From Firmicutes bacterium UBA5389 (GTDB taxonomy: Bacteria; Bacillota; DTU025), in assembly GCA_002409965.1 (NCBI GenBank), contig DHON01000049.1, positions 13,678 through 53,918 of the forward strand: 40,241 nucleotides of DNA. The letters are read 5' to 3'. This document shows positions 33,307-40,241 of this stretch, one piece after another; the stretch's first letter is position 1; each line of letters opens with the position of its first letter. The position numbers were made by a program, and so were the translations under genes. The notes beneath the pieces were generated by a model, which saw nothing but the letters and a program-made list of their open reading frames with translations, ran no database searches and was not told where the DNA came from.

Positions 33307-33918
33307 ATGTGTGCGACAGTGATCGACATAACCCGCCCCACTCACCACGGGATGCCAGTGTGGCGCGGCGATCCCCAGGTGCGATTCGCGCCTGCGCTAA
33401 AGGCCGTGCGCGATGGCGTGAACGTTGCCAGGGTTTGCATGGGGACACACTCCGGCACGCATATCGATGCTCCGTCGCACTACCTCACATCAGCGGGCAC
33501 GGTGGACGCGATACCGCTGGAGTCGCTAGTCGGCCCCTGCTTCGTAGTGGAGATCAAGACCAGCGGGCCCGTTGGGCGCGGCGCACTACAGGAGTGCTTG
33601 CCCACGCCCCACCCTCCTCGAATTCTGATGAAGACCGGCGCCGCCGCGGGGAATCCAAAGACGTACCTTGACATGGAAGGCGCAGCATACCTTATCGAAC
33701 AGGGCACACTACTGATAGGAACTGAGGAGATGTCGATCGAAAGCGCGAGCGGAGACGGTTCTGTTCACATTGGCCTTCTAGATGCAGGAATAGCGATTTT
33801 GGAGAGCGCCGATCTGGGCCGCGTCGCGCCCGGCGAGTACGACATCGCCGCATTGCCTCTGCGCCTTGTGGGACTGGATGGGGCGCCGTGCCGGGCAGTC
33901 CTCATTCCGCGACAGTAA
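33307..33918 (+). CDS. Cyclase-family metal-dependent hydrolase (kynurenine-formamidase-like)
   Basis: A 203-residue protein of the cyclase family (Pfam Cyclase; includes kynurenine formamidase and isatin hydrolase). The metal-binding signature HSGTHIDAPSHYL lies at residues ~48-60, and ITRPTHHGMPVWRGDP at the N-terminus matches the substrate-side loop of the family. The C-terminal half is PGEYDIAALPLRLVGLDGAPCR, also typical. The substrate cannot be told; no other tryptophan-degradation gene is nearby. ATG 33307 has AGGGAGG upstream; a TAGAAT sits just before that site but no good -35. Confidence 0.85.
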   Translation: MCATVIDITRPTHHGMPVWRGDPQVRFAPALKAVRDGVNVARVCMGTHSGTHIDAPSHYLTSAGTVDAIPLESLVGPCFVVEIKTSGPVGRGALQECLPTPHPPRILMKTGAAAGNPKTYLDMEGAAYLIEQGTLLIGTEEMSIESASGDGSVHIGLLDAGIAILESADLGRVAPGEYDIAALPLRLVGLDGAPCRAVLIPRQ

Positions 33919-34092
33919 CTGGCGGCGGACTCGCATGCTTTACATATAATCCCTATACCGGCAGTATCCGCCTCTCCTTGTCGGAGTGAAGCTGCAACCT
34001 CTTGGGCGTTTGCAGCCTCACCTGTGTTTTCTCCGTCCGGCCTTGTTTTCCTTCGTACTATGTAGCAATCCCTTGCGTGACTCAAAGTTACA

Positions 34093-34121
34093 GTATACGC
34101 CATCATTCAGCGGTCAGACTA
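34093..34121 (+). promoter_or_regulatory. Possible forespore (sigmaG-like) promoter of the spore protein gene
   Basis: GTATA (34093-34097), 17 bases, then CAGACTA (34115-34121), six of seven matches to the sigmaG -10 pattern CATnnTA. The location, 44 bases before the start codon of an alpha/beta spore protein, supports it. The spacing is one base shorter than the usual 18. Confidence 0.35.
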
Positions 34122-34164
34122 CGAATGCAGCCGCAACAACGTGCACGAAAGGAGGAAGCATCGC

Positions 34165-34485
34165 ATGCCGAGAAGGAGCAACAGGATCCTGAACCCTCAG
34201 GCGCGTCAGGCGCTAAACCAGATGAAGTACGAGATTGCGAGCCAGGTGGGCGTGGACTACAACACCTATGGTGGATACCTTGGGGACATCCCCGCGCGCG
34301 AGGCAGGCAGAATAGGCGGCCAGATGGTCAAGCAGATGATCGCCGCGGCCGAGCAGAGCTTGATAGGCCAGACAGTCGCCGGAACCCAGGCTAGTTTCGC
34401 ACAGGCCCTCAGGCCTCAAGGTTTCACATCTGAAACCACGTCCGGCTTCAACGTCCCAACCAACCTGAACGTTCCAAAGTCGTAA
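34165..34485 (+). CDS. Small acid-soluble spore protein, alpha/beta type
   Basis: DNA-binding protein that coats and protects the chromosome in dormant spores and is degraded at germination. In its 106 residues, QMKYEIASQVGV contains the EIA-type site cut by the germination protease, and GDIPAREAGRIGGQMVKQMI is the DNA-binding helix segment of the family. It is longer than the usual 60-90 residues because of a ~35-residue Gly/Thr/Asn-rich C-terminal tail without known motif. ATG 34165 follows AAAGGAGG. It is the clearest marker that the organism forms endospores. Confidence 0.92.
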   Translation: MPRRSNRILNPQARQALNQMKYEIASQVGVDYNTYGGYLGDIPAREAGRIGGQMVKQMIAAAEQSLIGQTVAGTQASFAQALRPQGFTSETTSGFNVPTNLNVPKS

Positions 34486-34490
34486 CCTGT

Positions 34491-34530
34491 CCGGCAAGCG
34501 CCCGGTCGCACATGACCGGGCGCTTGCCGG
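34491..34530. terminator. Strong hairpin after the spore protein gene
   Basis: A perfect 17-bp inverted repeat (arms 34491-34507 and 34514-34530, starting CCGGCAAGCGCCC) with a six-base loop, six bases after the stop codon. There is no T-rich tract on either side. It lies between convergent genes and could serve both. Confidence 0.6.
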
Positions 34531-34547
34531 TCCGCCGCGAACTACCG

Positions 34548-35381
34548 TCAGAGAACACGGTCGCCCATCTCCGACACAGGCCGCATGTATGCCCACCAGT
34601 ACATGACAGCGACAAGCAAGCCTCCCCCGACAATATTGCCCAGAGTCACCGGCACTAGGTTCCGGCCGAAACCGGCGAGCCACTCGGCGAGAGGAGTGGA
34701 CGAGACCATGAGCCCCACGGGCATGTAGAACATGTTGGCCACTGAGTGCTCCGCCCCGCACATCACGAAGGACGACACCGCCATCGAAAGCGGCACGACT
34801 CTGCCGACCGCATCGTCGGCGGAGTACGACATCCACACTCCCATACATACGAGCCAGTTGCAGAGCGCGCCGCGGAAGAAGGCCGGCCAGAAATGGATAG
34901 ACGACTTTCGAATCGCCGTTGTTATGAGGGCCTGCGCGCAGGCCCCATCGATAGGCTGCCACAACTCCGTCTCGTAGTACAGCCAGGCCACGAAGATGGC
35001 GCCCGCCATGTTCGCGAAATAGACTATGACCCAGTTCCGTATGAGCTCTCCAGATCGGATCCGCCTATCGAGAAGGGCCATGACCATCAGGGAGTTTCCC
35101 GTGAACAGCTCAGCGCCTCCAACTATGACCATGACAATTCCCACGCTGAACACCATCCCGGAGATGAGCCTCACGGCGCTAGGCCCTGCCCAGATTCCAA
35201 GCGAACACGACACTGTGTGCGATGCAACAGCCGCCATGGCTACGAAGCTTCCGCCAAGAAAGCCCAGCACAACAAGGGCAGTCGCGCTGGCGCGGGATTT
35301 GGCGACACCCGCCTTGACGGCAACGGCAGCAATCTCCGAAGGCGTCTTGCAAGCCACAAAGCACACCATCCTTTCACACAT
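34548..35381 (-). CDS. Formate/nitrite transporter (FNT) family channel
   Basis: Pentameric aquaporin-like anion channel for formate, nitrite, hydrosulfide or other small monovalent anions. About 277 residues, six membrane spans. Family motifs: GGAELFTGNSLM (omega-loop-like), FFRGALCNWLVCMGVWMS, and AEHSVANMFYMPVGL with the central channel His. I chose ATG 35381, before which lies GGAG at eleven bases; the frame is open much further upstream, but that stretch contains the promoter. The substrate is not decidable from sequence; formate or hydrosulfide would suit an anaerobe that makes H2. Confidence 0.88.
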   Translation of the reverse strand: MCERMVCFVACKTPSEIAAVAVKAGVAKSRASATALVVLGFLGGSFVAMAAVASHTVSCSLGIWAGPSAVRLISGMVFSVGIVMVIVGGAELFTGNSLMVMALLDRRIRSGELIRNWVIVYFANMAGAIFVAWLYYETELWQPIDGACAQALITTAIRKSSIHFWPAFFRGALCNWLVCMGVWMSYSADDAVGRVVPLSMAVSSFVMCGAEHSVANMFYMPVGLMVSSTPLAEWLAGFGRNLVPVTLGNIVGGGLLVAVMYWWAYMRPVSEMGDRVL

Positions 35382-35397
35382 CGTTCGGTATACTCCA

Positions 35398-35426
35398 ACT
35401 ATCTCAGGGGTTTGAAGCGCTGTCAA
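35398..35426 (-). promoter_or_regulatory. Sigma A promoter of the FNT gene
   Basis: Minus strand perfect TTGACA (35426-35421), 17-base spacer, GATAGT (35403-35398). The start point would leave only ~10 bases of leader before ATG 35381, which might indicate a slightly later true start codon (ATG 35369). Confidence 0.55.
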
Positions 35427-35549
35427 GCGCCTGCCTGGCATGTGGCCTTCCACCACTTCCCACAGGGACTTCCACCTGTCCATGTAGAATAGACCTGCAC
35501 AGAGGGGGCCCACACTTCCGCGCAGGCCCACTAGAGAAAGGAGTTGCAC

Positions 35550-36377
35550 TTGTTGAGTCGCAAACTGCACAGAATCAATATCAAGGCCACTGCTTCAATG
35601 GTAGTGGCAGCCTTAGTCGCTGTAATCGCCGCATGCGCCGCTTCGGCCGCCACTTCGTACACCGTCAAGACAGGCGACTCGCTCTTCCTCATCGCCAATC
35701 GTTTCGGCGTCACAGTGAGCGCACTGCGCTCGGCCAACGGGCTGTCGCACGACTGGATCTACCCAGGCGACACGCTCAGGATCCCCACATCGGCAACCAC
35801 TCCGGCGCCATCGGGGTCCACTTACACAGTCAAGACAGGCGACTCGCTTTTCCTCATTGCCAATCGCTTCGGCGTCACAGTAGGCGCGTTGCGTTCAGCG
35901 AACGGGTTGTCGCATGACTGGATCTACCCGGGCGAGGTTCTACGCATCCCGCGCGGCACACAGCCGCGGCCTTCTCCGACTCCATCGCGCTCGGATTACG
36001 GGTCATGGAGTTCGTCCGACCTGTCGCTTCTGGCTCGACTGGTCACCGCCGAAGCAGGCGGCGAGCCCTATGAGGGTCAGGTCGCGGTGGCGGCCACGGT
36101 GCTCAACAGAGTGCTGAGCAGGGCCTACCCCGATACAATTCCCGGCGTCATCTACCAGGTGGTAGATGGAAGGTACTATCAGTTCAGCCCGGTGCTTGAC
36201 GGCAGAATCAACACCAATCCCTCGTCGTCGGCGCTCAGAGCGGCGCAAGCTGCCGTCGATGGATGGGACCCGTCCTATGGCGCGCTGGGGTTCTACAACC
36301 CCGTGAAGACTGCAAACTACTGGGTGCAGCTCAGGCCTGTCACCAGAGTCATCGGCGGTCACGTCTTCTTCAAGTAG
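35550..36377 (+). CDS. LysM-LysM-SleB type cell wall hydrolase
   Basis: Secreted peptidoglycan/cortex hydrolase (~275 residues). A signal peptide or anchor (ASMVVAALVAVIAACAASA) is followed by two LysM peptidoglycan-binding domains (each YTVKTGDSLFLIANRFGV...), a Pro/Ser-rich linker, then a Hydrolase_2/SleB catalytic domain (LLARLVTAEAGGEPYEGQVAVAATVLNRV, with the conserved Glu). SleB-type enzymes are lytic transglycosylases that open the spore cortex at germination; the two LysM units are nearly identical in DNA. Start TTG 35550 is six bases after GAAAGGAG; 35544 and 35553 are near alternatives. Confidence 0.88.
   Translation: MLSRKLHRINIKATASMVVAALVAVIAACAASAATSYTVKTGDSLFLIANRFGVTVSALRSANGLSHDWIYPGDTLRIPTSATTPAPSGSTYTVKTGDSLFLIANRFGVTVGALRSANGLSHDWIYPGEVLRIPRGTQPRPSPTPSRSDYGSWSSSDLSLLARLVTAEAGGEPYEGQVAVAATVLNRVLSRAYPDTIPGVIYQVVDGRYYQFSPVLDGRINTNPSSSALRAAQAAVDGWDPSYGALGFYNPVKTANYWVQLRPVTRVIGGHVFFK
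35661..35935 (+). repeat. Recent tandem duplication of a LysM domain (two 110-bp copies)
   Basis: Copies at 35661-35770 and 35826-35935 (offset 165 bp) differ at only a few, mostly third-codon, positions. The encoded LysM domains differ by one or two residues (VTVSAL against VTVGAL). This indicates recent duplication or gene conversion inside the gene. Confidence 0.85.
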
Positions 36378-36392
36378 CATAGGTCAGCCAAA

Positions 36393-36429
36393 GGCCCGGA
36401 GGATGGGTCAGAGCATCCTCCTCCGGCCC
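36393..36429 (+). terminator. Hairpin after the LysM/SleB gene
   Basis: GGCCCGGAGGATG (from 36393) pairs with CATCCTCC-tcc-GGCCC, with a short bulge, 16 bases past the stop codon. No U-tract follows. Confidence 0.5.
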
Positions 36430-36467
36430 GAGGGTCGATGCGAACGCGCGTGACACAGGGCGGCCTA

Positions 36468-36496
36468 TTGAGTTAGGCGGCAGTTGGTTGTAGAAT
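36468..36496 (+). promoter_or_regulatory. Sigma A promoter of the FmdB-family gene
   Basis: TTGAGT (36468-36473), 17-base spacer, TAGAAT (36491-36496), 21 bases before the start codon, with GGGAGGG between. Confidence 0.55.
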
Positions 36497-36517
36497 TGAC
36501 CGAGGGAGGGACCAGCT

Positions 36518-36769
36518 GTGCCAATCTATGAGTACAATTGCGACAACTGCGGCAGATTCGAGTTTCTACACGGGCCAGGCGAAGGCGCGCTCACGCGCTG
36601 CCCCAAGTGCGGATCTCCCGTCCGGCGCCTCTTCAGCTCCAGGATGGGTATCATATTTCACGGGTCTGGCTACTACGTGACCGACCACAGGTCTGAGGAG
36701 TACAAGAGAGCGGCTAGCGCCGAGAAGGCTGAAGGCGGCTCATGCTCGTCCGAGAGTTGCACGAAGTAG
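36518..36769 (+). CDS. FmdB-family zinc-ribbon protein
   Basis: An 83-residue putative regulatory protein of the FmdB/CxxC_CxxC_SSSS family. It starts MPIYEYNCDNCGRFEF, with zinc ligands Cys8/Cys11 and CPKC downstream, then VRRLFSSRMGIIFHGSGYYVTDHRS, all typical. The tail is Ser/Cys-rich (GGSCSSESC). Function is poorly known; the founding members are linked to formamidase/amidase gene regulation. ATG 36518 follows GAGGGAGGG. Confidence 0.9.
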   Translation: MPIYEYNCDNCGRFEFLHGPGEGALTRCPKCGSPVRRLFSSRMGIIFHGSGYYVTDHRSEEYKRAASAEKAEGGSCSSESCTK

Positions 36770-36802
36770 ACTCGGCGTCCGCCGATGCAAGTCGCGAGAT
36801 CT

Positions 36803-36823
36803 GAGGCGGGTTACTCCCGCCTC
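36803..36823 (+). terminator. Terminator-like hairpin after the FmdB-family gene
   Basis: GAGGCGGG (36803-36810), five-base loop, CCCGCCTC (36816-36823), then TTCCTCG. It lies between convergent genes. Confidence 0.55.
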
Positions 36824-36848
36824 TTCCTCGTCTGAGGGAGCTTCACGC

Positions 36849-37826
36849 TCATATGGGCGATGGTCCCCAGTCCGGGAGCACGCAGTTCCCTCTGCTCGTC
36901 AGCTGATGCGCGCCTCCCGCAGAGTCAACGGCGTACACGGAGTAGAGGCCTGATTCGCCTGTTCGAGCCGCCGTTGCCACAGCCTTTGAATCTGGACTCC
37001 ACGCTAGCCCTGCGCAGCGTGGGTCCGATACGAAGGTCACAATCGCGTTGGGCTCGCATCCGTCATCGGCGCCGATGGCGCGCGCATCGAGCATCCACAC
37101 CGATACACGCTGGCCTCCTCGCGCCTCGGGGCCCCCAACGCAGTATGCAAGCGACCCGCCATTGGGCGACCACGCGAGCGACCACGGCCATATCCCTCGA
37201 GATGTCCGCATCTCCCATGTCTCGCCGGTGAACACGTCCACTACCCGAAGCAGCGCCTCATCGTCGTCGGAGGCCACATATGCCGCGTGAACACCATCCC
37301 GGCTGGCCGCCAGCCCCCATATCTTGTCAGGACCCGCTGTGAGCTTCACCGTCTGCCCCGTCCATGTGTCCTTTGCATGAAGCGCACCATCGGCGACGAA
37401 CACGGTCTTGCTTCCATCTCCCATCCACGCAGCGTTGGCGGCCGCGAAATCCGATTCGCTGAGTGTGCCGCTGAGGCTGACTACGTGGACGGTCGCGTCG
37501 AGTTCGTACATGATGGCATCGCCGCCCGGAGACCAGCTCGGCGTGACCAGGCCTGGGATGGGTTCGCCTATCGACTCCGTCTGGTCAGTCACGACGCTGA
37601 CTACCTTGAGCCGTCCATCCGCGCCCTGCAGCGCCACACGATCGCCGCCGGGCGCCACCGCAGGCACCGACCTCCATGAGCAGTCCACGCTCATAAGTGC
37701 CGTCGATGAGCCGCTCAACACGTCCAATATCATCAATCCCGGCCGGCCAGCCTGATCCGAAATACAGGCTATCATCCCACTCAGCCCATGGGCCTCTGGA
37801 ACGACAGCAAACTCGTCTTCGGACAT
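36849..37826 (-). CDS. TolB/WD40-like beta-propeller protein
   Basis: A 325-residue protein made of repeats with the pattern (A/S)WSPxGxxLAY, such as PSWSPGGDAIMYE, LAWSPNGGSLAYC and LAWSPDSKAVATA, typical of six-bladed TolB-like propellers. There is no obvious signal peptide or membrane span at the N-terminus (MSEDEFAVVPEAHGLSGMIAC), so it is probably cytoplasmic or non-classically located. Specific function is unknown. It is a single gene, with hairpins on both sides. Confidence 0.75.
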   Translation of the reverse strand: MSEDEFAVVPEAHGLSGMIACISDQAGRPGLMILDVLSGSSTALMSVDCSWRSVPAVAPGGDRVALQGADGRLKVVSVVTDQTESIGEPIPGLVTPSWSPGGDAIMYELDATVHVVSLSGTLSESDFAAANAAWMGDGSKTVFVADGALHAKDTWTGQTVKLTAGPDKIWGLAASRDGVHAAYVASDDDEALLRVVDVFTGETWEMRTSRGIWPWSLAWSPNGGSLAYCVGGPEARGGQRVSVWMLDARAIGADDGCEPNAIVTFVSDPRCAGLAWSPDSKAVATAARTGESGLYSVYAVDSAGGAHQLTSRGNCVLPDWGPSPI

Positions 37827-37909
37827 CCACTACACCTCGCTTCCCGATGTGCCTGCCGAAATGCCCGTTTAAGTATATGCTCCTCTGATGCGACCCGATG
37901 CGTGCTTTA

Positions 37910-37953
37910 CAAGAGCCCTTGGCCGCGCCTGCCGGCGCAGCCAAGGGCTCTTG
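37910..37953 (-). terminator. Hairpin ending the peptide ABC transporter operon
   Basis: CAAGAGCCCTTGGC and GCCAAGGGCTCTTG form a perfect 14-bp stem (arms 37910-37923 and 37940-37953) around a 16-base GC-rich loop, 26 bases after the oppF-like stop. No U-tract; TAAAGC follows. Confidence 0.65.
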
Positions 37954-37978
37954 AGCAAGGTCTGCCGTGTGCGCAAGG

Positions 37979-39022
37979 CTATCCTCGGGCCTTTTCGGCC
38001 TTGTGACATGCGGCCTGATGCGTCCCCTCATACAGCAGGAAGCTGGGCTCGACCTCCTTGCATATATCCATGGTGTAGGGGCACCGCGGATGCAGATGGC
38101 ATCCTGCCGGCGGGTGCACGGGGCTCGGAATCTCGCCTTTGAGCACCTCGGAGATACCCCTGTGAGTCGGATCCGGCACAAACACCGCCCCGATCAGAGC
38201 AGTGGTGTACGGGTGCAACGGATTCCTGATTATCTCCTCAGCCGTGCCCATCTCCACGATCTTGCCCAGGTACATGACGGCGATCCTATCGCAGATGTGC
38301 CTGGCGGTGGCGAGGTCGTGCGTGATGTAGACGAAGGTGACCCCCTTCTCGCGCGACAGGTTGAGCATGAGGTTCAGAACTTCGCCCCTGATTGACACGT
38401 CCAGCATGGACACTGGCTCATCCGCCACTATGAAGTCGGGATCGAGAGCCAGAGCGCGCGCAACGGCAACCCTCTGGCGCTGGCCTCCCGACAGCTCATG
38501 CGGATACCTGGACATGTATTCCTCCGGCGGGATCATCTCCACGTCCGCCAAAACCGAAGTCACCACATCGCGCGCATCGTGGACGGTCCTGGCAATCCCC
38601 TGAATGCGCAGGGGTTCGGAGATGATCGTCTGCACGTTCATCCTGGGGTTCATGGATTCGTACGGGTCCTGGAAGATCACCTGCATCTTGCGGCGCAGGT
38701 TCTTCATCTCCAGAGGGTTCAGCCCCATGACATTGACTTCTTCGAGGTTGACCGACCCAGACGTGGCATCGGTCAGCCTCAGCATGGTGCGGGCCAACGT
38801 GGTCTTCCCGCAGCCCGACTCGCCCACTATTCCGAGCACTTCGCCCTTGTACACATCGAAGCTCACATCGTCGACGGCCTTCAGCACGGGCGGATTGTCG
38901 GTCCTCAGCGATTGGACCAAGCTGAGCCGGACAGGGAAGTACTTGGTCAGGTTCCGTACCTCCATTATCACGTCGCCCTGCTGAAACTGCTTCTTATCAG
39001 CTTTCGCCGCTACTGCGCCCAT
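37979..39022 (-). CDS. Oligopeptide/dipeptide ABC transporter ATP-binding protein (OppF/DppF type)
   Basis: One of two ATPases of a peptide/nickel-type importer. The 347 residues include Walker A GIVGESGCGKTTLA, signature LSGGQRQRVAVARAL, Walker B FIVADEP, and the C-terminal oligopeptide-transporter domain ending HLHPRCPY, whose cysteine-rich region may carry a cluster or zinc. ATG 39022 overlaps the oppD-like gene by 13 bases. Substrate is inferred only at family level. Confidence 0.93.
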   Translation of the reverse strand: MGAVAAKADKKQFQQGDVIMEVRNLTKYFPVRLSLVQSLRTDNPPVLKAVDDVSFDVYKGEVLGIVGESGCGKTTLARTMLRLTDATSGSVNLEEVNVMGLNPLEMKNLRRKMQVIFQDPYESMNPRMNVQTIISEPLRIQGIARTVHDARDVVTSVLADVEMIPPEEYMSRYPHELSGGQRQRVAVARALALDPDFIVADEPVSMLDVSIRGEVLNLMLNLSREKGVTFVYITHDLATARHICDRIAVMYLGKIVEMGTAEEIIRNPLHPYTTALIGAVFVPDPTHRGISEVLKGEIPSPVHPPAGCHLHPRCPYTMDICKEVEPSFLLYEGTHQAACHKAEKARG

Positions 39023-40002
39023 ACGTCCACCCCCTGCTGAACAATCTCCGCTTTATGACACGCGGCCATGTGACCCGTCGTGCCGATCTGGCGGAACGGC
39101 GGATCCTCCCTCATGCACTCCTCGTCAGCAAGCGGACACCGAGGATGGAATCTACACCCGGAAGGAGGAGCCAGCAAGTTGGGCGGGAACCCCGGAAGCG
39201 ACCTGACAGCGGACCTCTCGGCATGGATATTGGGGAACGACTCCACCAGGCCCATGGCGTAAGGATGGACCGGGCTGCCGTAGACATCGTACACGCTTCC
39301 GTACTCTACTATCTTGCCGGCGTACATCACCGCTATGCTATCGCAAGTCTGCGCGATGACCGACAGGTCGTGAGTGATGAGCATCATCGACAGATCGAGC
39401 CTAGCTCGGAGTTCAGCCATGGCCTTCAAGATCTGGGCCTGCACCATCACGTCCAGGGCGGTAGTTGGTTCATCCGCGATTATCAGACTGGGATGGCACG
39501 CCAGAGACATGGCGATGACTGCCCTCTGCTTCATGCCCCCGCTGAACTCGTGCGGATACTCCCCGAACCGCTTGGGGTTGATGCCGACCAAGTCCAGAAG
39601 GCCTTCCGCCCGCTCCACGGCACGCTCGTGCGACATCTTCTCATGCTGGAGAATCGCCTCGACGATCTGCTCGCCCACTCTATGCACAGGGTTAAGGGCA
39701 TTCATCGCGCCCTGAAATACCATGGATATCTTGCTCCATCGCACATTCTGCCGGAACGCCTCCTCCGGCATGTGCAGGATGTCCTCGCCGTCCATGGTGA
39801 TGACGCCGCCGTGATATTCACCGTTCGACGGCAGCAACCTCAGCACAGCGCTTGCCATGCTGGATTTGCCGCACCCGGACTCCCCAGCGACTCCCAGAGC
39901 CTTTCCACGTTCGATATCGAAGCTTACGGAATCGACCGCCCTGACATGGCCCCGGAGGGTCCGGTAGTACATTTTCAGGTCTCTCACTTCAAGCAGGGCC
40001 AT
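39010..40002 (-). CDS. Oligopeptide/dipeptide ABC transporter ATP-binding protein (OppD/DppD type)
   Basis: The partner ATPase, 330 residues: Walker A GVAGESGCGKSSMAS, signature EFSGGMKQRAVIAMSLA, Walker B LIIADEPTTALD, and oligo_HPY domain with FHPRCPLADEEC. It starts at ATG 40002, two bases after the permease stop. Together with the permease it suggests peptide uptake feeding the amino-acid-oxidising enzymes elsewhere in the window, although the substrate might also be a sugar or nickel. Confidence 0.93.
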   Translation of the reverse strand: MALLEVRDLKMYYRTLRGHVRAVDSVSFDIERGKALGVAGESGCGKSSMASAVLRLLPSNGEYHGGVITMDGEDILHMPEEAFRQNVRWSKISMVFQGAMNALNPVHRVGEQIVEAILQHEKMSHERAVERAEGLLDLVGINPKRFGEYPHEFSGGMKQRAVIAMSLACHPSLIIADEPTTALDVMVQAQILKAMAELRARLDLSMMLITHDLSVIAQTCDSIAVMYAGKIVEYGSVYDVYGSPVHPYAMGLVESFPNIHAERSAVRSLPGFPPNLLAPPSGCRFHPRCPLADEECMREDPPFRQIGTTGHMAACHKAEIVQQGVDVWAQ

Positions 40003-40004
40003 GG

Positions 40005-40241
40005 CTACGATCTCTCCCTATAGCGTGGATTTAGAATCTCGTTCACCGAGTTTCCGATGAACACGAAAGCAAGGCTCATGAAAGTGAGCGCAAGCCCCGG
40101 CGGCACCAGCCACCACCATGCCATCGTGGTGAAGGCCCCAAACTCCCTCGCGTTCTGCAGGATTCGACCCCACGTGCAAACCCGCGGGTCCCCGAGGCCC
40201 AGGAAGCTCAACGATGCCTCCGTCAGAATCGCGCCCGGTAT
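40005..40241 (-). CDS. Peptide ABC transporter permease, OppC/DppC type (5' part off the window)
   Basis: The last 78 residues of an inner-membrane permease are visible, beginning IPGAILTEASLSFLGLGDP, the EAA-loop-adjacent segment that is highly conserved in DppC/OppC. They end with a membrane span (WWWLVPPGLALTFMSLAFVFIG) and NSVNEILNPRYRERS. The N-terminus lies beyond base 40241. Confidence 0.9.
   Translation of the reverse strand: MPGAILTEASLSFLGLGDPRVCTWGRILQNAREFGAFTTMAWWWLVPPGLALTFMSLAFVFIGNSVNEILNPRYRERS

Noticed and set aside
37872..37877. TATACT / CATATACT as a sporulation sigmaE or sigmaK promoter for the beta-propeller gene
   Set aside because: The -10 resembles the consensus but I see no supporting -35 element, so it is not listed as a feature.

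Overview
The window reads as chromosomal DNA of a GC-rich, endospore-forming, strictly anaerobic member of the Bacillota (Firmicutes). Evidence for this: an alpha/beta small acid-soluble spore protein, a LysM/SleB-type cortex hydrolase, the YfmF/YfmH peptidase pair, a T-box riboswitch, meso-diaminopimelate dehydrogenase, and an energy metabolism built on ferredoxin (2-oxoacid:ferredoxin oxidoreductase plus an NAD(P)-linked [FeFe]-hydrogenase). I cannot place it more precisely than a deep-branching clostridial or limnochordial-type lineage. I see no insertion sequence, prophage, CRISPR array or rRNA gene. Every stretch of 300 bases or more without a protein gene is accounted for by RNA or regulatory elements.

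Layout. (1) 1-8845, minus strand: an amidase-murI-rph-rdgB operon for cell wall and RNA/nucleotide housekeeping, then tRNA-Pro(TGG), then a phenylalanine T-box leader followed by tlyA-pheS-pheT. (2) 8983-10044, plus strand: an odd protein with a GreA/GreB C-terminal domain on an unfamiliar N-terminal region. (3) 10317-12955, minus: a GT4 glycogen synthase/GlgM-like enzyme coupled to a maltokinase-like kinase. (4) 13054-17020, minus: korDABC-type 2-oxoacid:ferredoxin oxidoreductase followed by a PLP aminotransferase, with its own promoter. (5) 17097-20364, minus: histidine phosphatase and the yfmF/yfmH pair. (6) 20494-28309, minus: a trimeric [FeFe]-hydrogenase operon (hydC-hydB-hydA) preceded by a 300-bp control region and by a regulator gene. 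(7) 28472-33918: ddh (plus), then a minus-strand operon of PII-like protein, CPA2 antiporter and membrane GGDEF protein, then a cyclase-family hydrolase (plus). (8) 34165-37826: spore protein, FNT transporter, LysM/SleB hydrolase, FmdB zinc ribbon and a beta-propeller protein. (9) 37979-40241, minus: a truncated opp/dpp peptide ABC transporter operon.

Most interesting system. The gene upstream of the hydrogenase operon encodes one polypeptide that joins a 2x[4Fe-4S] ferredoxin, a degenerate [FeFe]-hydrogenase H-domain, a sigma54-type AAA+ ATPase with an intact GAFTGA loop, and a TyrR-like helix-turn-helix. Between it and hydC lie two perfect 16-bp dyads (GATGC-N6-GCATC) exactly 20 bp apart, a third near-perfect copy, a perfect Rex-type operator (TGTGAACGCGTTCACA) only 3 bp from that third copy, and a -24/-12 sigma54 promoter with the invariant GG/GC at correct spacing. 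This looks like a complete circuit in which a hydrogenase-derived sensor/activator and an NADH/NAD+ repressor converge on one promoter. The hydrogenase itself has an unusual diaphorase subunit: NuoF/HydB fused to a GltD-like FAD/NAD(P)H module. A plausible flow is amino acid -> aminotransferase -> 2-oxoacid -> Kor -> reduced ferredoxin -> hydrogenase -> H2, with NAD(H) and possibly NADP(H) as further partners.
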